The notes under the pieces were generated by a model. That model did no database searches, was not told the origin of the DNA, and saw only the letters and a program-made list of their open reading frames with translations. Position numbers and translations under genes: made by a program. This document shows, piece after piece, positions 1-6,920 of a DNA stretch of 58,350 nucleotides (the stretch's first letter is position 1; each line of letters starts with the position of its first letter). This stretch comes from JBOHNM01 sp050730675 (lineage in GTDB: Bacteria > Planctomycetota > Phycisphaerae > Phycisphaerales > UBA1924), in assembly GCA_050730675.1 (NCBI GenBank), contig JBOHNM010000005.1:1-58350 (forward strand), given 5' to 3'.

Positions 1-54
1 GGGTTTAGGCCTACGCGACGCGTGTGCTGCAGTGGTACGTCCGGAAAAACACAA

Positions 55-79
55 ACGGCACCGTACAAGACGGTGCCGT
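55..79 (-). terminator. Rho-independent terminator after tRNA-Glu
   Basis: A perfect 9-bp inverted repeat (55-63 with 71-79, 7-nt loop) lies just beyond the 3' end of the minus-strand tRNA. On the minus strand it is followed by a T-rich run (TTGTGTTTTT). This is the expected form of an intrinsic terminator. Confidence 0.8.
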
Positions 80-88
80 GTGTGCGAA

Positions 89-163
89 TGACCCCAATGG
101 GATTCGAACCCATGTTCCCAGGATGAGAACCTGGTGTCCTGGACCGGGCTAGACGATGGGGCC
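89..163 (-). tRNA. tRNA-Glu (anticodon TTC)
   Basis: Read on the minus strand this folds as a cloverleaf. The 7-bp acceptor stem pairs 157-163 with 90-96, including one G-U pair. The anticodon stem CCAGG/CCTGG encloses the loop TTCTCAT, giving anticodon TTC, which reads glutamate codons. The T-arm has the usual GGTTCGAATCC. The discriminator base is A at 89. The CCA end is not encoded, so it must be added after transcription. The gene follows greA on the same strand but has its own predicted promoter and terminator. Confidence 0.95.
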
Positions 164-200
164 GCTTCAAAGCGAAAAGAAACCCACGGTCCGGGACCCG

Positions 201-228
201 AGTTTAGGACGGTGATGGCTTGGGTCAA
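201..228 (-). promoter_or_regulatory. Predicted promoter of tRNA-Glu
   Basis: On the minus strand TTGACC (228-223) is followed after exactly 16 bp by TAAACT (206-201). The predicted start is near 194, about 30 nt before the tRNA. The orphan 16S promoter in this window has the same -35 hexamer and the same 16-bp spacing, which supports both calls. Confidence 0.6.
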
Positions 229-251
229 TGGTCCGGCGGGTCGGAACGGCG

Positions 252-716
252 TCAGACGATCTCGAGGATCTTGAACTTCTTGACGCCGCGGGGAGTCTTC
301 ACGGCGACCGTCTCGCCTTCCTGAGCCTTCATCATCGCCTCGCCCATGGGGCTCGTTGCGGTGACCTCGATGATGTCGCCGCTCATACTGCCGGTGGCTT
401 CACCAACGAGCCGGATCATCTCGACCTCGTCATCGCCGACTTCCTGAATCTTGACGGTTGCGCCGATGAAGACGACGCCCTTGACTTTGGTCTTTTCATC
501 AATAACCGACAGGTTGGCCAGTCGGTCCTGGAGCCTGCGGATTTCGGCCTCTTCAACGCCCTGCTGTTCCCGTGCGGCGTGGTAATCGCCGTTCTCGCGA
601 AGATCCCCAAGAGCCCGAGCCTCGGCGATGCGCAGCGACATGACCGGGCGGTTGGCGATGAGCGCGTTCATCCGCGCCTCGATCGCTTCCTTCTCGGCTT
701 TGGTGACGAGTTCCAT
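252..716 (-). CDS. greA: Transcription elongation factor GreA
   Basis: 154 residues, close to the usual length of about 158. GreA binds in the secondary channel of RNA polymerase and stimulates cleavage of backtracked transcripts. The N-terminal half (about 1-75) is a helical coiled-coil hairpin. Its acidic tip contains the family motif GDLRENGDYHAA (37-48), whose Asp and Glu residues support Mg2+ in the polymerase active site. The C-terminal half is the FKBP-like domain, ending near SPMGEAMM and VAVKTPRG. It is the last protein gene of the minus-strand cell-wall series, about 137 bp after the FtsQ-like gene, and precedes tRNA-Glu. I saw no clear Shine-Dalgarno before the ATG. Confidence 0.95.
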   Translation of the reverse strand: MELVTKAEKEAIEARMNALIANRPVMSLRIAEARALGDLRENGDYHAAREQQGVEEAEIRRLQDRLANLSVIDEKTKVKGVVFIGATVKIQEVGDDEVEMIRLVGEATGSMSGDIIEVTATSPMGEAMMKAQEGETVAVKTPRGVKKFKILEIV

Positions 717-853
717 CGCGATGCCTTTCGGGGACTGGAGACAGACGAGTTCACCCCTCAGCGCGCCGGTGCGACGCCGAGTCGGGCGTGGGTCGATGAG
801 GTTCGGTACAGATTAGGCCGCGGGATGGCGGCTGGCCACTTGATCACCAGACC

Positions 854-1819
854 CTAGCGCGAAGACCGCTTTTTCTGGGGCTGAACTGGCGGCTGCGCGG
901 GGAGCTTTTTGTCCTTCGGCGGCGAGATCGACGCCTCAGCCTCGTCCGGAACGGGGCTTTCCAAGACGCCCAATGTACCGCGGGGGTTGCTGACATCGAT
1001 CTGGATCTGGCCGCCGTCGATCCGCCGGTTGTGGGCGGGGTCGCGGCGGAGCTGGGCCAGCCGGCCGAGCTTGATTTCCGGGGCGGGCTCGCCCGCGGCA
1101 AACTCGCCCGGGGCCTCGCCCCAGACGATGCGGCTGCCCGTGTCGGTGACGATCACCAGCCGCTTGTGTTTGACGTATTGCGAGGCGTCGATGCTGGCGA
1201 CCTGCTGCCAGATGTCTTTGTTGGTCTGGAGGTAACCAAGCAGCGCGAGGGCGGCCTGCACATCGCCGCCGGTCCATGGCGCGCCGGGTGTGGTGGGGGG
1301 CTCGGCGTAGGGGCCGGTGATAGCGCGCTGGGAGCGATTGCTGCCGGCCGGGTAGGTCACCGGCAGCAGGTCGCCGTGATTGGAGACGAGGTAGTCAGTG
1401 CCGTTGAAGGTGACGACGGCGGCGGGGATGCGCCAGCGGGCCTTGATGCGGATCAGTCCGTCGGGCTCGCGCCGGATGCCGTCGATTGCCTCGATCCAGC
1501 CGGTGGCGCAGAGGTCATCGCCGGCGAGTTGGAGCGACTGCACATCGAGCGGGTTGTCGGAGATGCGAGCCGCGGCGGTTTGCTCAAGCTCGCGCTGGAG
1601 GGGCGCAGGGAGCCACGTACCCGGCTGACCGGGGGCGGTGGTGCGAAGGGGCGGCCACTCGATGGCGATCTTCACGGGCACGCGGCGGACCTCTCCGGCG
1701 CGTGATGCGAGCGCCCGCTCGGAGACGATCAGCCCGAAGAGGATGCCGACGCCGAGCACCGCGCTGAGGATGACCAGTACGCGGTTGAACTGGGACTGGA
1801 TGTTCTTTTCTTTGGGCAT
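854..1819 (-). CDS. Putative divergent FtsQ/DivIB-like division protein
   Basis: 321 residues. Residues 1-11 are cytoplasmic, one membrane segment follows (about 12-32, VLVILSAVLGVGILFGLIV), and the rest is predicted extracytoplasmic, as in FtsQ/DivIB. Around residues 120-155 a stretch runs from GLIRIKARWRIPAAVVTF to YLVSNHGDLLPVTY. This resembles the FtsQ motif in which an I-V-E-R-x-P-V-A strand is followed by a 'LVD..G.' strand. The C-terminus is a proline/lysine tail. Position is the main support: in many bacteria the order is murC-murB-ddl-ftsQ, and this gene sits exactly in the ftsQ slot. Sequence identity to FtsQ is weak, so the name is an inference. No ftsA or ftsZ follows; greA and tRNA-Glu come next. 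Confidence 0.55.
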   Translation of the reverse strand: MPKEKNIQSQFNRVLVILSAVLGVGILFGLIVSERALASRAGEVRRVPVKIAIEWPPLRTTAPGQPGTWLPAPLQRELEQTAAARISDNPLDVQSLQLAGDDLCATGWIEAIDGIRREPDGLIRIKARWRIPAAVVTFNGTDYLVSNHGDLLPVTYPAGSNRSQRAITGPYAEPPTTPGAPWTGGDVQAALALLGYLQTNKDIWQQVASIDASQYVKHKRLVIVTDTGSRIVWGEAPGEFAAGEPAPEIKLGRLAQLRRDPAHNRRIDGGQIQIDVSNPRGTLGVLESPVPDEAEASISPPKDKKLPAQPPVQPQKKRSSR

Positions 1820-1945
1820 GGGATGAGGAAGTGCAGAGGCGATCAGACGAACAGGCGCGCAGGATCGCGCGCGTGGCGATGTATCGTCGGGGATGGGGCG
1901 CGATCAGCAGATTCCGGCGGCCGGCGGGGAAGGACGCGGTTTGGG

Positions 1946-2899
1946 TTAGCGGATGGCCGCGGCGTCGCGGAGGGCCATTTCCACCAGGCGCGAGCAGAGT
2001 TCGGGCATCTCAATGCCCGTGGCGCGGGCGGCTTTGGGGACCAGCGAGTGATCGGTGAAGCCGGGCGTGGTGTTGATCTCGAGCATCCATGGCGTGTCGT
2101 CGTGGCCCAGCATGAAGTCCACGCGGGCGATGTGGCGGCAGCCGAGAGCCTTGGCCAGGCGGATGGAGCTCTTCTTGACCTTCTTTGCGAGCGCTTCGGG
2201 CAGGTCGGGGTTTACCAGATACTGCGTGTCGTTGCGGATGTACTTGGCTTCGTAGTCGTAGAGGCCATCCTTGGGGACGATCTCGATGATCGGCAGGGCC
2301 TCGCCATCGATGACGCCGACGGTGAGTTCGCGGGCGGGCTGATCGCCACCGACCTTTGGCTCGATCATGTACGCGCGGCAGAGGCCGCGCTTCTGCTCGG
2401 CGGCGATGGTGTCGATGGCCGCAGCATACTGCGCGTGGGTGGTGCAGATGTGCAGGCCGATGGTCGACCCCTCGTGAACAGGCTTGATGACGACCGGGAG
2501 CGGGCAGGGGCAGCGCGGGTCGCGGGTGTTGAGGATCCAGAACGGTGTTGTCACGATCCCGTGCTCGAGCGCGACGGCCTTGGTGTTGACCTTGTCCATC
2601 GCGGCGCGGCTGGCGCGGGCGTTGGATCCGACGAAGGGGCGTCCGTCGGCCTCCAGCAGATCCTGCAGCGGGCCGCCCTCGCCCCACGGGCCGTGGAGAT
2701 AGGGAAAGACCACATCCCCGTCGAGGTCTTCGAGCTGCCTCTCGGTCAGCTTGTCGATGATCTCGAGGTGGACGCTCCACTTGCCCGCGGCCTTGAGGGC
2801 CTCGGCAACGGCGGTGGAACTCTTGATACTGACCTCGCGCTCGGCGTCGGGGCCGCCGCCGAGGACAAGGACGGTCTGAGCGGATGTGTCGGTGGGCAT
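1946..2899 (-). CDS. ddl: D-alanine--D-alanine ligase
   Basis: 317 residues, normal length for Ddl. It joins two D-alanines with ATP in the cytoplasm to make the peptidoglycan precursor dipeptide. The N-terminal family motif GGGPDAEREVSI is near residues 14-25. The ATP-grasp fold follows, with VVIKPVHEGSTIGLH (substrate and ATP loop), MIEPKV, ARVDFMLG, and the metal-binding LEINTTPGFTDHSLVP near the C-terminus. It lies about 65 bp after murB and about 125 bp before the FtsQ-like gene on the same strand. Its presence implies that this organism makes peptidoglycan. Confidence 0.95.
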   Translation of the reverse strand: MPTDTSAQTVLVLGGGPDAEREVSIKSSTAVAEALKAAGKWSVHLEIIDKLTERQLEDLDGDVVFPYLHGPWGEGGPLQDLLEADGRPFVGSNARASRAAMDKVNTKAVALEHGIVTTPFWILNTRDPRCPCPLPVVIKPVHEGSTIGLHICTTHAQYAAAIDTIAAEQKRGLCRAYMIEPKVGGDQPARELTVGVIDGEALPIIEIVPKDGLYDYEAKYIRNDTQYLVNPDLPEALAKKVKKSSIRLAKALGCRHIARVDFMLGHDDTPWMLEINTTPGFTDHSLVPKAARATGIEMPELCSRLVEMALRDAAAIR

Positions 2900-2965
2900 A
2901 GCGTGAACCTAACTTGATTTCGTCTCGGAGGAATTGATCTGCTGCCAAGCGGCCACAGCAAGCCG

Positions 2966-3892
2966 TCAGAGTACGTCGCCCCAGATCGCGACCTCTGGCT
3001 CCAGCATGAGCCCGAACTTCGCCTGCACGCGGGATCGAACCTCGCGCATGAGCTTGAGGACATCCGACGCCGTGCAGCCTTGGCCCGCGCACAGGAAGTT
3101 GCCGTGCCGGTCGGAGACCTGGGCCCCGCCGACCTTGAGGCCTTTGCACCCGGCCTTGTCGATGAGCATGCCTGCCGAGACCTTCGAGCCCGCGACCGCG
3201 ACGCCCGGCAGGTCATCGCGCAGGATAGGGTTCTTGAAAGCGCACCCCGCCGAACGCTCGCCCATCGGCTGCGTCGTCTTCTTGTACGCCATCACGTCCT
3301 TGAGCTTGGTGCGGAGCTGCTCCGCTTCGGCGCGTTTGAGCTTGAACTGCGCACCGGTCACGATCAATCCCTTGTGATCTCCAAATCGCGAGTGGCGATA
3401 CGTGAACTCGATCTGGTTGCGCTTGAGCGTGACGGGTTCTCCCGCACGCGTCATCGCGTGCACGGCATGCACGTAGTCGCCCGTCTGCCCGAACTGGCCG
3501 CCCGCGTTCATGATCACCGCGCCGCCGACCGACGCCGGGATGCCGCCGAGATTTTCCAGTCCGCCAAGACACAATTTTGTGGTCTCGAGAATGAGCTTCG
3601 GAAGATTCACGCCCGCGCCGGCGAGGACCATGCCCGTCGCAGCATCGACCGACATCTGCGCAAAGTCGCCTTGGTCCAGCGCCACTACCAGTTCGTCGAC
3701 ACCGCCGTCGGCGACGAGCAGGTTCGCGCCGTCGCCGAGGATCCGGAGCTTTGGATCAAGGTCCAGGCACTGACGCAGCTCATCGAGCGCACGTGGATGC
3801 GCCAGTCGCTTGGCGTTGCCCCCGACGCCGAACCACGTCGGGATCGGCGCGTTGTTCTCGATCGGGACTGTCGCCGCCATCGTCGCGCTCAT
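2966..3892 (-). CDS. murB: UDP-N-acetylenolpyruvoylglucosamine reductase MurB
   Basis: 308 residues. This FAD enzyme reduces UDP-GlcNAc-enolpyruvate to UDP-MurNAc with NADPH. N-terminal FAD-domain motifs are visible (NAPIPTWFGVGGNAKRL, LGDGANLLVADGGVDELVV, and GGIPASVGGAVIMNAGGQ). The C-terminal domain has SAGCAFKNP with the catalytic serine position, and the final LEPEVAIWG with the conserved Glu. The gene begins 10 bp after murC ends, so the two are probably cotranscribed. Order and content match the conserved mur segment of the dcw cluster. Confidence 0.95.
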   Translation of the reverse strand: MSATMAATVPIENNAPIPTWFGVGGNAKRLAHPRALDELRQCLDLDPKLRILGDGANLLVADGGVDELVVALDQGDFAQMSVDAATGMVLAGAGVNLPKLILETTKLCLGGLENLGGIPASVGGAVIMNAGGQFGQTGDYVHAVHAMTRAGEPVTLKRNQIEFTYRHSRFGDHKGLIVTGAQFKLKRAEAEQLRTKLKDVMAYKKTTQPMGERSAGCAFKNPILRDDLPGVAVAGSKVSAGMLIDKAGCKGLKVGGAQVSDRHGNFLCAGQGCTASDVLKLMREVRSRVQAKFGLMLEPEVAIWGDVL

Positions 3893-3902
3893 CGTTCGCC
3901 CC

Positions 3903-5483
3903 TCACCCCGCCCGACCGGTCTTGAGGAACCCGTACGCCACCTGATTCACCGGTCCCGCGCCCATCACCACCACCATGTCGCCCGGGCGGCACATCTGCT
4001 GGAGTTGCTCCACGATCGCCTCGAACGGGTACAGGTGCATCGCGTGGACGCCCTTTTCCCGCAGTCGGTCGACCAGGTCCGCCGCGGTGATCTTCTGCTT
4101 TTCTTCCTGGCTATCGCGCACAAAGTAAATGTGCGGCACCATCACCACATCGGCGGCGCTGAAGCTGTTGGCGAACTCCTCAAGCAAGTGGCGCGTGCGG
4201 CTGTGCTGGTGCGGCTGAAAAACGCAAATCAGCCGGCCACCACGGTCTTCGGGCTTCTCGAATTGCTTGAGCGCCCGCAGCGTCGCCTCGACCTCAGTCG
4301 GGTGGTGGCCATAGTCGTCGTAGATCTTGACGCCCGAACCGCTCCAGTTCCCAACGGCTCCCTTTGGTCTCCACTCGCCCAGCAACTGCGATCGGCGATC
4401 GACACCGCGGAACTGCGAGAGCGAGGCCGCGACCTTCGCGGGCTCAGCGCCCAGGTGGATCGCCAGCGTCGCGGCGGTGGCGCCGTTCATGGCATTATGT
4501 TCGCCGGGCATGAGCGTCGTCCACTCGCAGACGATCTTCTTCTCCGGGTTCACCAGTGCCGCGCGCCGAGTCGTGGGATCAAACCGGACTGACCAGTCCG
4601 CCGCGGGAGAGAACCCGATCGTCTGCACACGGCAGGTGATGCCCGCTGTGACTTCGCGCCGGTGCGCCCCGTCGTGGGCGATCAGCAACAACCCGCCCGC
4701 GCTCTCGGGGGCAATCAGGGCCGCGAACTGGTGGAAGCTCTCGACCACCGCGTCGAGCGAGCCGTAGACATCCAGGTGGTCGGCTTCGACAGCCGTAATG
4801 ACGGCCACAGTCGGATGGTAGTTGTGGAACGAGCGGTTGAACTCGCAACTCTCGGCGACCAGCAGCCCCGGCCGACCGACCAATTCACCTACCGGGATCG
4901 CATCGGAACCCAGCCGGAACCCGCCGCCGTGGCGGCCGTCTGCTCCGCCAAGCTGTGAGCACGTCGCGCCGACAATCGCCGTTGGATCCATACCCGCATC
5001 GGAGAGGATGCACGACAGCATGCTCGTGGTGGTGCTCTTGCCGTGCGTGCCGGCGATGCAGACCGCCGTCCGTCCGTGCATGCACTTGCCCAAGGCCTCG
5101 GCGTAGTTCAGGTGCTCGATGCCGCGGCGTTCGGCCTCAATCAACTGCGGATGGTCAGGCTTGATGGCGGCCGAGGCCACCACCAACTCGCACTCATCGG
5201 GCAGCCACTGACGGCTCTGGTCGTAGTCGACTTGTACGCCTTCAGCCACCAGCGACTCGGTAGTCTCCTGGCGGTTGGCGTCGGACCCGCGGACGATCGC
5301 CCCGCGCCCGACCAGCATTCGCGCCATCCCGGCCATGCCGGATCCGCCGACCCCGATCAGGTAGACATTCTTGCCGGCGACGGCGAAAGGCCGTTCGGGC
5401 GGTCGGCCCGGCACGGATTGGGTAGAGGTGGGGGGGCGGATAGGGGACACGTCGGTGCTCGCGGCGCGATCGAGAATGCTCAC
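3903..5483 (-). CDS. murC: UDP-N-acetylmuramate--L-alanine ligase MurC
   Basis: 526 residues from the chosen GTG at 5483. The open frame continues upstream to 5588, but that extension is atypical and would overlap the divergent gene. MurC adds L-Ala to UDP-MurNAc. Visible motifs are NVYLIGVGGSGMAGMARM (Rossmann-like N-domain), AGTHGKSTTTSML (Mur-ligase ATP loop), EADHLDVYG, and DDYGHHPTEVEATL in the C-terminal domain. About 50 residues of proline-rich sequence precede the Rossmann motif. A GATACTCT box ends 4 nt before the GTG and there is no Shine-Dalgarno, so the mRNA may be leaderless. First gene of the murC-murB-ddl series here. Confidence 0.93.
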   Translation of the reverse strand: MSILDRAASTDVSPIRPPTSTQSVPGRPPERPFAVAGKNVYLIGVGGSGMAGMARMLVGRGAIVRGSDANRQETTESLVAEGVQVDYDQSRQWLPDECELVVASAAIKPDHPQLIEAERRGIEHLNYAEALGKCMHGRTAVCIAGTHGKSTTTSMLSCILSDAGMDPTAIVGATCSQLGGADGRHGGGFRLGSDAIPVGELVGRPGLLVAESCEFNRSFHNYHPTVAVITAVEADHLDVYGSLDAVVESFHQFAALIAPESAGGLLLIAHDGAHRREVTAGITCRVQTIGFSPAADWSVRFDPTTRRAALVNPEKKIVCEWTTLMPGEHNAMNGATAATLAIHLGAEPAKVAASLSQFRGVDRRSQLLGEWRPKGAVGNWSGSGVKIYDDYGHHPTEVEATLRALKQFEKPEDRGGRLICVFQPHQHSRTRHLLEEFANSFSAADVVMVPHIYFVRDSQEEKQKITAADLVDRLREKGVHAMHLYPFEAIVEQLQQMCRPGDMVVVMGAGPVNQVAYGFLKTGRAG

Positions 5484-5487
5484 CGCA

Positions 5488-5495
5488 AGAGTATC
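5488..5495 (-). promoter_or_regulatory. -10-like box abutting murC start (leaderless candidate)
   Basis: On the minus strand GATACTCT (5495-5488) ends 4 nt before the GTG at 5483. No Shine-Dalgarno fits between the box and the start. It is arranged back to back with a similar box for the plus-strand gene at 5560. Confidence 0.5.
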
Positions 5496-5544
5496 GGCCA
5501 CCCCCCGCCGGTCGGTGCAAAACGCCCGCAATTCCGCAGCAGTC

Positions 5545-5552
5545 GGTACACT
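5545..5552 (+). promoter_or_regulatory. -10-like box abutting the beta-barrel gene start
   Basis: GGTACACT ends 7 nt before the GTG at 5560. The transcription start expected for a -10 hexamer TACACT falls on or next to the start codon. There is no purine-rich ribosome site. Confidence 0.5.
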
Positions 5553-5559
5553 CGCCCTC

Positions 5560-6339
5560 GTGAACGCGGCGCACCGTCGGGTGCCCATCGTGATCGGATC
5601 GACCTGTGCGTTCGCGCTGGGTTGCGACGCTGCCTTCGCCGGTCCGCCCTACCTCACCGACGACACCGAAACCCCCGCCGCGGGCATCGTCGAAATGGAC
5701 ATCACGTTCGCCTATGTGCGCTACCTGCGCGGCGGCAGCTACATCAACACGCCGATCCTCCAACTCGACTACTCGCCCACCGACAACATCCAGCCCGGCT
5801 TCTCCGTGCCTTGGACCACATTGCTCGGCAATAACGGAACCGAAGCCGCGACCGGGATCGGCGATCTTGACCTCAGTTGCAAGTGGCGGTTCCTCGACGA
5901 CGATCCCAAGACGTGGGTTCCCGCCATTTCGGTCACGCCCGACCTCACCTGTCCGACCGGTGACGCCGACCGCGGCCTCGGGAGTGGTACCTGGAAGTTC
6001 GCGGTCCCCTTCGAGTTCGAGAAGTCCTTTGGCGATGATGGCCAGAACTGGGTCTTTGCCGAGGTCGGTCTGCGCAAGTGGTTCGATGGCGATGCCAGCG
6101 TGCAGATGTTCTACGGTGCGGCGATCGGGCGCAATTTCACCAGCGAGTGGTCGGCGGGGATCGAGCTCAACGGCAACCACTTTGTGTCGAGCAACCCAGC
6201 CCAGGTGCTCGCGGTCAACGGTGTCGTCGAATACTCACCGAGTTCGACCTGCACCATTGGGCTCGGCGTCGGGTATTCGATCCTCTCGTCCTTCGGACCG
6301 CGGCCGTTCTATCAACTCAACATTCAGTGCTTCTTCTGA
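5560..6339 (+). CDS. Outer-membrane beta-barrel protein (Phenol_MetA_deg-like)
   Basis: 259 residues from GTG 5560. The N-terminus has basic residues and a hydrophobic stretch ending in FALGCDAAFA, a plausible signal peptide. It continues GPPYLTDDTETPAAGIVEMD, which matches the start of the family named for the meta-pathway phenol degradation protein, usually annotated as a transporter. Alternating strand patterns run to the end and the last residue is Phe, as in many outer-membrane barrels. The substrate cannot be read from the sequence. It is transcribed divergently from murC with only 76 bp between starts. A later GTG at 5581 is an alternative start. Confidence 0.75.
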   Translation: MNAAHRRVPIVIGSTCAFALGCDAAFAGPPYLTDDTETPAAGIVEMDITFAYVRYLRGGSYINTPILQLDYSPTDNIQPGFSVPWTTLLGNNGTEAATGIGDLDLSCKWRFLDDDPKTWVPAISVTPDLTCPTGDADRGLGSGTWKFAVPFEFEKSFGDDGQNWVFAEVGLRKWFDGDASVQMFYGAAIGRNFTSEWSAGIELNGNHFVSSNPAQVLAVNGVVEYSPSSTCTIGLGVGYSILSSFGPRPFYQLNIQCFF

Positions 6340-6351
6340 CGGGCGAGCCTC

Positions 6352-6357
6352 TACCCT
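6352..6357 (+). promoter_or_regulatory. -10-like box before the NUDIX gene (leaderless candidate)
   Basis: TACCCT ends 5 nt before the ATG at 6363. No Shine-Dalgarno lies in the 23 bp between the preceding stop codon and this start. Confidence 0.4.
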
Positions 6358-6362
6358 CCGCC

Positions 6363-6881
6363 ATGTCCAGCCCCGCCCCCCTTCCCTACAAGATCGCCTG
6401 CCTCGTTGACTTGCGCGACAAGGACGGGCGCATCCTCCTTCTCCGCCGCAAGAAGGCACCCAACCTCGGCCTCTGCTCGCCGATCGGCGGCAAGCTCGAC
6501 ATGACCACCGGCGAATCCCCGGCGATGTGCGCTGTGCGAGAGACGCAGGAAGAGGTCGGGCTCGACCTTCCGGTTGACCGCTTCCACCTGTTGGGCATCA
6601 TCAGCGAGACGGCCTTCGAAGGCCGTGGCCACTGGCTCATCTTCTACTACAAGGTTCTCGGCCACGTCTGGACCGAGCCGCGCGACATGCGCGAGGGCGA
6701 ACTCGCATGGTTCCGCGATGACGAGGTGGATGCCCTTCCGCTCCCTGAAACCGACCGCCAGATCATCTGGCCGCTGGTCAAGAAGCACGACCGCCCGACC
6801 AATCCGGGATTCTTCGCCGTCCACATCGACTGCACCGGCCCCGAGGGCAACCAATTCTCGTGGAAGGTCGAGCAGGGCTGA
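6363..6881 (+). CDS. NUDIX hydrolase
   Basis: 172 residues. NUDIX enzymes hydrolyse nucleoside diphosphates linked to another moiety using Mg2+. The box is present as GGKLDMTTGE followed by SPAMCAVRETQEEVGL, so the core E-x7-REUxEExGU is intact. The glycine-to-glutamate segment has two extra residues (TT) compared with the classical G-x5-E. The N-terminus (IACLVDLRDKDGRILLLRRK) resembles the MutT and 8-oxo-dGTPase-like group, but substrate specificity is not readable. The gene lies 23 bp after the beta-barrel gene but seems to have its own promoter box. Confidence 0.9.
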   Translation: MSSPAPLPYKIACLVDLRDKDGRILLLRRKKAPNLGLCSPIGGKLDMTTGESPAMCAVRETQEEVGLDLPVDRFHLLGIISETAFEGRGHWLIFYYKVLGHVWTEPRDMREGELAWFRDDEVDALPLPETDRQIIWPLVKKHDRPTNPGFFAVHIDCTGPEGNQFSWKVEQG

Positions 6882-6920
6882 GCCTCCGCCACGCGCACAA
6901 CCCAACGCTTACCCTTGACC

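Noticed and set aside
1823..2917. 364-codon plus-strand frame over ddl
   Set aside because: Ddl on the minus strand is unambiguous.
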